Shown here: piece after piece, positions 43,503 through 51,729 of the stretch | How positions within the stretch are numbered: position 1 is the first letter of the stretch | Layout of the letters: each line of letters begins with the position of its first letter | NCBI GenBank assembly: GCA_003669585.1 | Contig: QWOQ01000011.1 | Span: 248,001-312,000 of the forward strand | Direction: 5' to 3' | Source of the DNA: Planctomycetota bacterium | GTDB taxonomy: Bacteria; Planctomycetota; Planctomycetia; Pirellulales; UBA1268 | Length of the DNA: 64,000 bases | The notes under the pieces: generated by a model | The model's database searches: none | Seen by the model: only the letters and a program-made list of their open reading frames with translations | Told to the model about the DNA's origin: nothing | Program-made: the position numbers and the translations under genes

Positions 43503-46121
43503 ATGCGACTGACGCTACGAACACTTCTGGCCTGGCGAGATCGAGTACTTCCTGAAGTCGAACAAGATGAGTTGAACCTCAAAATAGAATCAAGCGCCAT
43601 CGCCCGTCAGCTTGCCGATCGAATGAGTCTGGTTGTGGGTCGAAAACGATTGGCTGCGCCTCGAGTGATTGGCAAAGGGCTCGGAGGCGACGCAAATTCA
43701 GTTGCGGAGTATCTCGACAATACGCTCGATCCGACAAAGCTCGAACCCCTTGAGCGAATTCTTCTTGAGTCTGATATTCAGCTTGCCGAGGTGACAGCGA
43801 CTCACGAATTGTTAGCAGCAATAGTTTCCGACGATGAGGCCTGCAAGCCTCTCGATGCTACAGGAAGATCGCGACTGCTCGCAGCATTGATACCGTGGAT
43901 GACTTCTTCGCCCGAATCTCCTTTCAATGAAAAGACGTCTCTTCATGAGGCAAAAAGCGATCACAATAATCGCTACGGCATTTCTGAAGTTGATGAGGTG
44001 GAGGAGTATGACGAAAACGGAATGCCAATTGTTGACACTGTAAAAATTCGCCGCAGCAATGCCGAAGAGAGAAAAAATCGGGCAGATCGGCTTGAAGAGC
44101 GGGCCGCAATGCTTTCAGTGGTCGCCGAAGAGTCGGCGATCGAGGCAATCGAATTAGAAAGCGTCTCACGTGCTCGTTCACGACGCTCTTCCACTCGCAC
44201 GGCGTGGATCTCGGCTGGTGTGGCGATTGCGATCCTTGTCGTGCTGGTCATTGTTCTTGCGCAATCGGTCATGAAAATGAAAAATGGTAACCAGAAAGTG
44301 GCACGAGATGCCAACAACAAGCCCGTTGCAAACAATGCACAAGCAGCCGCTCGCCCTGCATTCGTTCCTGCAGCGGGACTCGTTCCTGCAGTGGGAGTAG
44401 GAGAAATCAACAGAGAAGATCGAGAAACACAAGGCGAGATTGATCCAAGAGACTCAGAAATCGTTCCATCGCATGAAACAGATTCCAGTGACGAAGGCAG
44501 TTCACCCAATTCAGATGTTGCAGAATCAGGTGTTGCAGAAAATGCCGCAGACGTTCCGCCACCAGACCAGAGCCCCGAACCACCGACTTCTGACGAGGAG
44601 TCGATGACACATGAAGAGAACAGTTTGAATGCGAGCAGCGATGAATCGCAGGCCGAACCGGTTGACGAAAGTCCGTTCCCAGAGGAAAGCCCCTTCGCGA
44701 TTCCAAAGCCGCTCGTTGCCCCGAAGCCGCAGCCGAAAGATCCGGGAGTTTCGCCATCGATCGCCCCGGATGACGCGGTGGCCATTGTTTCGCCTCGCAC
44801 TCCCTCGGGCCTAAAACGACCACCCCTTCCTGATGCCGAGATGACACAAAACGAGAACAACGAGCCTGATCCTGCGACTCCTTCCCAGCAGATTTTTGGA
44901 ACGATTGGTGCAACTCCGTTGGTGCTTCAAAAAGTTGAAGCATTGGGTGTAAACGCATGGAAAATTGCAAAAAAAGGTTCGCCGATTTCATCCCATGAAG
45001 AATTTCTTGTGCCAGCGGCAATCGCATTGCGACCGGAAATCCTGGTACGAGGCGTGACCATTCGACTCGAGGCTGTAACTCTGGCAATCGTGGAAGTGGG
45101 GGAAGACAATATTCCATCGATTGAAGTTCTCTTTGGCAGGGCAATGATGCAAAGCAACGACCCCAACGCAACGATTCGAGTGCGTGCGGGAGGACTGAGT
45201 GGCACGATTGAATCAGGTCTCTCGCAGCCGTTTGGGATTGAAGTACAGCTTCACCAACCCAACGGAGCCAATCCCGAAGTGAATGAGGCAGTTGTCAAAG
45301 CTCTGTTTGCAACGACAGGGCGATCTCAGCCGCTGTGCATACGTTGGTCCAAGGAATCATCGGGGGCAGATGGCCAATCGTCCGATAAATTCGAACTCAG
45401 TTCCACGGAAAGTATTCAATGGGATAGTCGTCAACCAGGATCGTGGAAAAAATTATCAGGACCTCGGAACTCAGCATCACTCGATTGGCTTGTGTCCCCT
45501 GCAACAAAAATCGAAAAATATCAACAATCAGTCGGTGAATCGCTCGCAAAGGGAATCGAATCGAAGGAGTCGTTGGTTTCAGCACTGCTGGAGCTAGCAG
45601 GAGACAAGCGTTCAGAAAATCGTATTGCGGCCGTATCAACACTCGCGTTGCTCGGACAGTATGACGAACTCATCGAGTTACTCTCAAAAGAGAAACAAGA
45701 CAACGGCCTAAAGGATGGAGAGTGGACGCAGATGGCCTCTTCGATTGTTCCGCTGGCGCTATCACGGGGAATCAAGTCGGCAACTCGGTTTCGTGAATCA
45801 CTCGAAAAAAAATCACCCGTCGGCACAGCAGAACTCCTCTACAAATTAATCAACGGATATTCCAACGATGAACTCGAGGCTGGAGAGGATCAGGTGCTCA
45901 TCGATGCCCTTGATAATGAACACATGGTCGTGCGACGCTATGCCAACTTGAAGTTGCTCGACATTGTTGAGGGGGCAGAGTGGTTCAAAGAGGCCGACCG
46001 TCAAAAATATAAAGTCGATCGTTCTGAGGCGTCTCGAAAGGAGAGCCTCAAGTGGTGGCGACAGCAACTCGACCAAAAACGCATCCGTCGAGTTTCAAAG
46101 GATTCCAAATCTGATGTTTGA
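43503..46121 (+). CDS. Large membrane-anchored protein of unknown function (872 residues)
   Basis: The N-terminal 235 residues are soluble and helical (MRLTLRTLLAWRDRVLPEVEQDELNLKIESSAIARQLADRM; the segment EYLDNTLDPTKLEPLERILLES). A single transmembrane helix follows at about 238-258 (AWISAGVAIAILVVLVIVLAQSV), so the N-terminus is probably cytoplasmic. The next 200 residues are an acidic, proline-rich linker with a 13-base internal duplication (TTCGTTCCTGCAG). The C-terminal 400 residues form an apparently exported beta-rich part (TPLVLQKVEALGVNAWKIAKKG ... SIEVLFGRAMMQSNDPNATIRVRAGGLSGTIES) ending in helical repeats. No named family is recognised. An AAAGGA site precedes the ATG. Confidence 0.7.
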   Translation: MRLTLRTLLAWRDRVLPEVEQDELNLKIESSAIARQLADRMSLVVGRKRLAAPRVIGKGLGGDANSVAEYLDNTLDPTKLEPLERILLESDIQLAEVTATHELLAAIVSDDEACKPLDATGRSRLLAALIPWMTSSPESPFNEKTSLHEAKSDHNNRYGISEVDEVEEYDENGMPIVDTVKIRRSNAEERKNRADRLEERAAMLSVVAEESAIEAIELESVSRARSRRSSTRTAWISAGVAIAILVVLVIVLAQSVMKMKNGNQKVARDANNKPVANNAQAAARPAFVPAAGLVPAVGVGEINREDRETQGEIDPRDSEIVPSHETDSSDEGSSPNSDVAESGVAENAADVPPPDQSPEPPTSDEESMTHEENSLNASSDESQAEPVDESPFPEESPFAIPKPLVAPKPQPKDPGVSPSIAPDDAVAIVSPRTPSGLKRPPLPDAEMTQNENNEPDPATPSQQIFGTIGATPLVLQKVEALGVNAWKIAKKGSPISSHEEFLVPAAIALRPEILVRGVTIRLEAVTLAIVEVGEDNIPSIEVLFGRAMMQSNDPNATIRVRAGGLSGTIESGLSQPFGIEVQLHQPNGANPEVNEAVVKALFATTGRSQPLCIRWSKESSGADGQSSDKFELSSTESIQWDSRQPGSWKKLSGPRNSASLDWLVSPATKIEKYQQSVGESLAKGIESKESLVSALLELAGDKRSENRIAAVSTLALLGQYDELIELLSKEKQDNGLKDGEWTQMASSIVPLALSRGIKSATRFRESLEKKSPVGTAELLYKLINGYSNDELEAGEDQVLIDALDNEHMVVRRYANLKLLDIVEGAEWFKEADRQKYKVDRSEASRKESLKWWRQQLDQKRIRRVSKDSKSDV

Positions 46122-46331
46122 GCGTGACGAGCATTTCCCCGTTGCCCAAAGATCTCCAATGTGAGCCAGAGCGACTGTTTTTAAGGCAAGGCGGAACGAT
46201 CGTTTGTCGCACTATCGGAGTGTTGTTAGACTCGGCGCGAACTTGGACAGATTTTCCAACTCATTACGTGTCAAGAAAAAAAGCAGTTTTACCTCGCAGG
46301 CCGAAGAGAGGCCACTAAGGAGTCCGATCGG

Positions 46332-46658
46332 GTGCAGGTCAATATCTCAGCCCGGCACGGTCATTTGAGCCCGGCTTCACAGTCAAAAATTTCTACCAAG
46401 GTTGCCCGCTTAAAACGGTTCTTTAGCCGTATCTCAGCGCTTCACGTGACCGTCGACCTCGAGAACGCTGCGTTGCCAGCAGTTGAGATCATTGCCTCAG
46501 GCGAGCACATGCACGAGATGGTCAGCCATGAGACGTCCAAACAATTGTGGCGGAGTGTGGATGGAGCTGTACAAAAACTTGAACAACAACTCAGAAGACA
46601 CAAGGAGAAGATCCAGGATCATAAGCACGTGCAGAGCGATCGTCATGCTGAAAAGTAA
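46332..46658 (+). CDS. hpf: Short ribosome hibernation-promoting factor
   Basis: The 108-residue product is the short RaiA/HPF form: VNISARHGHLSPASQSKISTKVARLKRFFSRISALHVTVDLEN followed by AVEIIASGEHMHEMVSHETSKQLWRSVDGAVQKLEQQLRRHKEKIQDH. It binds the 30S subunit of idle ribosomes at the decoding site. There is no C-terminal dimerisation domain, so it resembles E. coli HPF rather than the long HPF. The start is GTG at 46332 with an AAGGAG sequence nine bases upstream. It is the first gene of the hpf-ptsN-ptsH-ptsI-RNase E/G-rplU row. Confidence 0.9.
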   Translation: MQVNISARHGHLSPASQSKISTKVARLKRFFSRISALHVTVDLENAALPAVEIIASGEHMHEMVSHETSKQLWRSVDGAVQKLEQQLRRHKEKIQDHKHVQSDRHAEK

Positions 46659-46750
46659 TACGAAGTCATTCATCGAAAGATAGTGATTGCGTTCAAAAAA
46701 GACTTGTGTGATGCGTTTCTGTGCTTGATTAAAAGATCTGGAAAGAAAAC

Positions 46751-47227
46751 ATGAAGTTTTCAGATTTCGTTTCTGTCGAATCAATTCGCTCAAGTGTTCA
46801 CGCTACGACCAAAGAAGGCGTGATCCGCGAAATGACTCAGTCGCTTGTCGATTCCGGGAAAATTATTTCCGGTGAGCTTGATGGCATCGTCAAGGCAATT
46901 ATGAAGCGAGAGGATCTTGGGAGTACCGGAATAGGTCGTGGAGTCGCAGTTCCGCACACCAAGCATCCAAGCGTCGATCGATTGGTTGGTACTGTGGCGA
47001 TCAGCCACGACGGTGTTGATTTTGAAAGTCTCGACGGGGAACCCGTGCATTTGTTTTTTCTTCTTGTCTCGCCTCCAGATCGTCCGGGAGATCATTTGCG
47101 GGCGCTTGAGAATATTTCAAGACAACTGCGGGACGATGGTTTTTGCAAGCGACTCAAGGCAGCAAAAGTTCCGGCTGATATTCAGGATTTGCTCGAGGAG
47201 GCGGACAAAAACGGGTTCGTTTCGTGA
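46751..47227 (+). CDS. ptsN: PTS EIIA component (fructose/nitrogen type)
   Basis: The 158-residue product is an EIIA domain of the PTS fructose/mannitol/Ntr class. The phospho-acceptor histidine H69 is in GRGVAVPHTKHPSV, followed by VAISHDGVDFESLDGEPVHLFFLLVSPPDRPGDHLRALENISRQLRDD. It should accept phosphate from HPr. No EIIB or EIIC gene is next to it, so it most likely serves regulation rather than sugar uptake (inference). It sits 93 bases after hpf and four bases before ptsH. The ribosome-binding site is weak. Confidence 0.92.
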   Translation: MKFSDFVSVESIRSSVHATTKEGVIREMTQSLVDSGKIISGELDGIVKAIMKREDLGSTGIGRGVAVPHTKHPSVDRLVGTVAISHDGVDFESLDGEPVHLFFLLVSPPDRPGDHLRALENISRQLRDDGFCKRLKAAKVPADIQDLLEEADKNGFVS

Positions 47228-47231
47228 TACG

Positions 47232-47537
47232 GTGACGCATCGAACATTGTCCAGAAAGGTCGTAGTGGGATCGTCAAACGGGCTCCACGCCCGTCCGGCG
47301 GATTTAATAACGCGGGAAGCGCGGCGTTGGGAGTCGCGCATTGAATTCATTGGTGAATCACGGCGGGTTGACGGCAAGAGCATTTTGGATGTGCTCACGC
47401 TTGCAGCAGAACAAGGAACGAGATTGGTGATTGAGGCCACTGGGCCAGATGCCGACAAGGCTCTTGAGGCGATTGGACGCTTGTTCGATTGCAATTTTAA
47501 CGAATTAGGAGAAGACAACCTGAATCCGATTGGTTGA
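47232..47537 (+). CDS. ptsH: PTS phosphocarrier protein HPr
   Basis: The 101-residue product has the HPr signature GLHARPADL with phospho-acceptor H19 and R21, and the regulatory-site region RRVDGKSILDVLTLAAEQGTRLVI with S50 in the position of Ser46 of other HPr proteins. It passes phosphate from EI to EIIA. The start is GTG at 47232, four bases after the ptsN stop, so the genes are coupled. The open frame extends further back into ptsN, but the HPr-like sequence begins only here. No HPr kinase gene is in the window. Confidence 0.88.
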   Translation: MTHRTLSRKVVVGSSNGLHARPADLITREARRWESRIEFIGESRRVDGKSILDVLTLAAEQGTRLVIEATGPDADKALEAIGRLFDCNFNELGEDNLNPIG

Positions 47538-47741
47538 ATCGCCCGACGATGTTGATCGCAGCAGAGTGCTACGCGATCTCGCGGTGCACGCTTCCAATTC
47601 GAATTCCCAGCCGTCGGTTCCTCGGGACCGACTCCGCGCCGGTTGGCGCCGGAGAGATCGAACACATGCTCTGAACGTTTGAGTGGTTCCGCAGGGAGCC
47701 TCGCTGAGCGTTGAGGGAACGGGGGGGATCTCAAGGGCCCG

Positions 47742-49502
47742 ATGCCGGCGCGTTATGGACGCGTCATGCTCAAACTTCAGGGGATCGCCGTTTCGCCAGG
47801 TGTAACCATCGGCGAAGCACTTGTGCTCGATAGTGAGGGATTTCGAATCCCCCGGCGTTTCGTTGCGCGAAGTGCTGTAGATTCCGAACTTGAGCGTCTG
47901 GCGCGTGCAGTCGCAGACACGGCCAAGGAAATCGAGCGGAATCGAGACGCAATCAAATTGGAACTTGGCGGCCAGTATGCCGCTATTTTCGAAGCCCATC
48001 TGGCGATGCTCCATGACACGCGTCTGCAAGAGGAACTTCAGTCGGCGGTGCGCGACCGAAATTGGTGGCCAGAATATGCCGTGAGTAGAACGTTACGGCG
48101 GTATGCAAAAGTCTTTCAAAATCTCGACAACCACATTGCGCAGCGCGCCCACGATATTTATGATATTGAAAAAAGCCTATTGCGAAATCTTCTCGGTGAG
48201 CGTCGTGAAACGCTCGCCGATATTTCCCAGCCCGTGATTGTGCTGGCGCACAATCTCACGCCGAGCGAGACCGCCAACCTCGATCGCCGATTTGTGCAAG
48301 GATTTGCCACCGAACTTGGCGGCCCGGGAAGTCACACGGCAATCGTTGCCGAAGGCCTCGAAATCCCGGCAGTAGTGGGACTTGGTCCATTTCTGGCGGA
48401 TGTTTCGGGCGGCGAACCGGTGATTCTTGACGGCAATCAGGGCGTTGTGATTCTGCAGCCCGACGAAGAAACGATCGCACGGTATAGGCTCGAAGCGGAG
48501 ATCGCTCGATCGGTTGCAGCGCAGCTTGACACGCTTCGTGATCTGCCAGCAGAGACCATTGACGGCGTGCGCATTGGCATTCATGGAAATATTGAGTTTC
48601 CAAATGAAGCAGAGCACTGCATTGCTCGTGGATGTGACGGCATTGGACTGTATCGAACCGAATTTCTTTATCTTACAAGTCCGCGCGAGCCAACAGAAGA
48701 GGATCACTTCGCTGCTTACAGCGAAGTGGTGCGAGCGATGCCAAATCTCCCGGTGGTGATTCGCACGCTCGACTTGGGCGCTGATAAGTTGCGCACCGAG
48801 ACGACTTCTGAAGAGCGCAACCCATGTCTTGGATTGCGAAGCATTCGATTGTCGTTACGCCATATCCCTTCATTTCGAACGCAGCTTCGTGCAATCTTGC
48901 GCGTCAGCGCGATGGGAGATGTGCGAGTGCTTTTTCCGCTGATCTCGACCATTCTTGAACTTCGGCAGGCCCGCATGGTTCTTGCCGATGTGATGGAAGA
49001 CCTTGCTGAAAAACGAATCGATTTCAACCGGAACATGAAGGTTGGAATGATGGTTGAAACACCAGCGGCTGCAATGATGATCGATGTATTTGTCAAAGAG
49101 GTCGACTTCGTGTCGATTGGCACCAACGATCTGATTCAGTACACGCTGGCGGTCGATCGTGGAAACAAGGATGTGGCGGATTTGTACAACGCTTCAGATC
49201 CTTCGGTCTTAAGGCTCATTCGTCGGTCACTTGATGCGGCCGCTGCGGTCGGAGTGCCGGCCAATTTATGTGGTCAGATGAGCGGCAGCGTGTTGTACAC
49301 GCAGCTTTTGCTCGGGCTTGGACTTCGGCAGCTCAGCGTGCCGCCGAGTTCTATACCCGAGGTGAAACAGGTCTGCCGAAGTGTTTCGGTTGCCGAATGT
49401 CGCTTGATTGCCGATCGCGCGCTCGAAATGGATAGCGCCCGTGAAGTAAAGAATTTTCTGCGCGACCAGTTGAGTCGCGTGCTGCCGGAAACAGCCGTAT
49501 AA
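47742..49502 (+). CDS. ptsI: PTS enzyme I (phosphoenolpyruvate-protein phosphotransferase)
   Basis: The 586-residue product (usual length about 575) takes phosphate from PEP and passes it to HPr. The phospho-histidine H198 is in ELGGPGSHTAIVAEGLEIPAVVGL, where the usual GGRTSH is GGPGSH. The PEP-binding half has YRTEFLYL, LGLRSIRLSLRHIPSFRTQLRAILR, MVETPAAAMMIDVF, SIGTNDLIQYTLAVDRGN and the catalytic cysteine in NLCGQMSG. The ATG at 47742 has a nearby AAGGG; an ATG at 47766 begins the conserved MLKLQGIAVSPG. It lies 204 bases after ptsH, a stretch with two GC-rich stem-loops and no called gene. Confidence 0.94.
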   Translation: MPARYGRVMLKLQGIAVSPGVTIGEALVLDSEGFRIPRRFVARSAVDSELERLARAVADTAKEIERNRDAIKLELGGQYAAIFEAHLAMLHDTRLQEELQSAVRDRNWWPEYAVSRTLRRYAKVFQNLDNHIAQRAHDIYDIEKSLLRNLLGERRETLADISQPVIVLAHNLTPSETANLDRRFVQGFATELGGPGSHTAIVAEGLEIPAVVGLGPFLADVSGGEPVILDGNQGVVILQPDEETIARYRLEAEIARSVAAQLDTLRDLPAETIDGVRIGIHGNIEFPNEAEHCIARGCDGIGLYRTEFLYLTSPREPTEEDHFAAYSEVVRAMPNLPVVIRTLDLGADKLRTETTSEERNPCLGLRSIRLSLRHIPSFRTQLRAILRVSAMGDVRVLFPLISTILELRQARMVLADVMEDLAEKRIDFNRNMKVGMMVETPAAAMMIDVFVKEVDFVSIGTNDLIQYTLAVDRGNKDVADLYNASDPSVLRLIRRSLDAAAAVGVPANLCGQMSGSVLYTQLLLGLGLRQLSVPPSSIPEVKQVCRSVSVAECRLIADRALEMDSAREVKNFLRDQLSRVLPETAV

Positions 49503-49543
49503 ACGACGCCGCCTGAAAGCGGCAGAAAAGGAAAGAGAACAAT

Positions 49544-51190
49544 ATGAAGCAGGAAATGCTTATTAATGTATCGCAGCCGGAAGAGTGCCGAATTGCGATT
49601 ATGGAAAACGGTGTTCTGGAAGAGCTTTATGTGGAACGCACCAGTCAGGACAACTACGTCGGCAATATCTACAAGGGACGCATTGTCAATATTGAACCGA
49701 GTATTCAGGCAGCGTTCGTGGACTTCGGTGTCGGTCGCAATGGTTTTCTCCATATCAGTGACGTAGAGCCTCAGTATTATCGGCAAGGCGGCCTCGATCC
49801 AGACAAAGCTTTTGATGCGATGGATGCACGATCACGGTCCGACGATCATTCACACGATCGAATGGAAGAAGGGGACGAGCCGATCAGCGATGAAAGGGGC
49901 CGTCGTTCAACAAACTCTCGGCGTCCACAGCGGCTTGGTGATCGTCCCCGAGTCAAGCCTCCAATCCAAGACGTTTTGCGACGTGGAGATGAAGTGCTTG
50001 TGCAGGTGATTAAGGAGGGATTTGGCACAAAGGGACCGACGCTCTCGACCTATATTTCGATTCCGGGTCGCTATCTGGTTCTGATGCCTCCACTGGGTCG
50101 CGTAGGTATATCCAAAAAAATTGATGATGAACGTGATCGGCGAATGCTGCGAGACATCATGCTCGACCTGAATCCTCCGAAGGGGGTTGGGTTTGTGGTG
50201 CGCACTGCCGGCATCGAGCGGACGAAGCACGAGATGGCCCGAGATATGGCTTATCTACTCCGACTTTGGAAATCAATTGTGCGTCGCATGCGTAAGTTTT
50301 CTGCGCCAATCGATATCTATCAGGAAAGCGACATGATCATCCGGACGATCCGGGACATGTTTACCGACGATGTCGGCACGATTCTCATTGATGATGTCGC
50401 GGCTTTTGAACGCGCCCGTGAGTTTCTTGAACTCGTCATGCCAAAATACGTTGATCGACTTCAGTTGTACGACGAAAAGGAACCCCTCTTTCATCGCTAT
50501 GGCCTCGAGGAAGAAATTGGAAGAATTCATCAGCGAAAAGTACCGCTCAAGGGAGGCGGTTCGATCGTCATTGATACAACCGAGGCGCTTGTGGCTATCG
50601 ATGTGAATTCAGGAAGTTTTCGCACGGAGAAATCTGCTGAAGAGAATGCCTATCAGATGAACCTGATTGCGTCCCGAGAGATCGCCAGACAGTTACGACT
50701 GCGAGATCTCGGCGGTGTCATTGTCAATGATTTTATTGACATGCGACGGGAAAAATATCGACGAGGCGTTGAGAAATCCTTGCACGACGCAATGAAACGC
50801 GATCGGGCTCGAACAAAGATATTGCGAACAAGTCCTTTTGGCCTGATTGAAATGACGCGGCAGAGAATTCGTCCATCGCTGCGAAAGAGTATTTTTCGCG
50901 ATTGCCCAACGTGTGCGGGCACCGGTATGGTGAAAACTGCCGAAAGCATGTCGATCGAGGTGATGAGAATGCTTCAATTAACGAATGCTCGAGATGACAT
51001 CGCTCGGCTCAATGTGACTGTGCACGACGAGGTTGCTACCTGGATGAACAACCAAAAACGTCGCGAAATGGCGCAGCTTGAGGACACCCGTCACCTGCAA
51101 TTGCACGTCAACGGAAAAGAGAGTGTGTCTCCCGAACACCTCGTCTTCGAGGCATGGGATTCAAACGGCCGGCTCGTCCGCTTCCCCTAG
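49544..51190 (+). CDS. Ribonuclease E/G family endoribonuclease
   Basis: The 548-residue product has an S1 domain at about 35-185 (NYVGNIYKGRIVNIEPSIQAAFVDFGVGRNGFLHISDVEP), interrupted by an acidic-basic insert at 95-140. The RNase-H-like catalytic part includes aspartates D353 (VAIDVNSGSF) and D396 (GGVIVNDFIDM), and the zinc-link CPTC is at 454-457. It lacks the long C-terminal degradosome scaffold of E. coli RNase E, so the size is close to RNase G with an insert. It processes rRNA and decays mRNA. It follows ptsI by 41 bases and precedes rplU. A GGAAAGAG site is close to the ATG. Confidence 0.94.
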   Translation: MKQEMLINVSQPEECRIAIMENGVLEELYVERTSQDNYVGNIYKGRIVNIEPSIQAAFVDFGVGRNGFLHISDVEPQYYRQGGLDPDKAFDAMDARSRSDDHSHDRMEEGDEPISDERGRRSTNSRRPQRLGDRPRVKPPIQDVLRRGDEVLVQVIKEGFGTKGPTLSTYISIPGRYLVLMPPLGRVGISKKIDDERDRRMLRDIMLDLNPPKGVGFVVRTAGIERTKHEMARDMAYLLRLWKSIVRRMRKFSAPIDIYQESDMIIRTIRDMFTDDVGTILIDDVAAFERAREFLELVMPKYVDRLQLYDEKEPLFHRYGLEEEIGRIHQRKVPLKGGGSIVIDTTEALVAIDVNSGSFRTEKSAEENAYQMNLIASREIARQLRLRDLGGVIVNDFIDMRREKYRRGVEKSLHDAMKRDRARTKILRTSPFGLIEMTRQRIRPSLRKSIFRDCPTCAGTGMVKTAESMSIEVMRMLQLTNARDDIARLNVTVHDEVATWMNNQKRREMAQLEDTRHLQLHVNGKESVSPEHLVFEAWDSNGRLVRFP

Positions 51191-51331
51191 TTTTCTTGAG
51201 TCTCTTGCCGCAGGAGTTGTTCCCACTCGACCTGCACCGGTCTTTTGTTTACTCTTCTCGGACTTGGAGGATCAAGAAATTGTGCCTCCGGAACGTCTCA
51301 TTTTTTTCACGTGATTTTTTGGAACACTGCC

Positions 51332-51724
51332 ATGGATAATCCTGTCGCCCCCGTCAAAAAGAGTTCGTCCAAATCCGATGTTGCTCCGGTTGTGAAAGTA
51401 GAAAAATCGGGTCGCTACGCTGTTGTTGTGGACGGCGGCCGTCAGTACACGGTGCGAGAAGGAGATGAACTGGAAATAGATTTTCGTCACGTGACGGCTG
51501 GCAGTGAAGTTGTCTTCGAGACAGTCCTCGCGGTAAGAGACGCCGAAAAGCTCACGGTTGGCATGCCGATTGTAAAGGGTGCTACGGTCAAGGCGCTGGT
51601 GCTGGGATTAGTGCAGGGCGAGAAAATTTTTGTGCAAAAGTTCCGTCGTCGCAAAAACTATAGACGACGAACTGGGTATCGTGGGATTGCTACTCGAATT
51701 CGGATTGCATCGATTGCGGTCTGA
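51332..51724 (+). CDS. rplU: Ribosomal protein bL21
   Basis: The 130-residue product has a charged N-terminal extension of about 22 residues and then the bL21 fold (YAVVVDGGRQYTVREGDELEIDFRHV ... VFETVLAVRDAEKLTVGMPIVKGATVKALVLG ... VQKFRRRKNYRRRTGYRGIATRIRI). The ending motif KFRRRKNYRRRTGYR is diagnostic. The ATG at 51332 gives the conserved start; the longer frame is not used. Unlike the usual rplU-rpmA pairing, no bL27 gene follows: the convergent UbiD gene ends only five bases later. Confidence 0.94.
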   Translation: MDNPVAPVKKSSSKSDVAPVVKVEKSGRYAVVVDGGRQYTVREGDELEIDFRHVTAGSEVVFETVLAVRDAEKLTVGMPIVKGATVKALVLGLVQGEKIFVQKFRRRKNYRRRTGYRGIATRIRIASIAV

Positions 51725-51729
51725 TTTTT

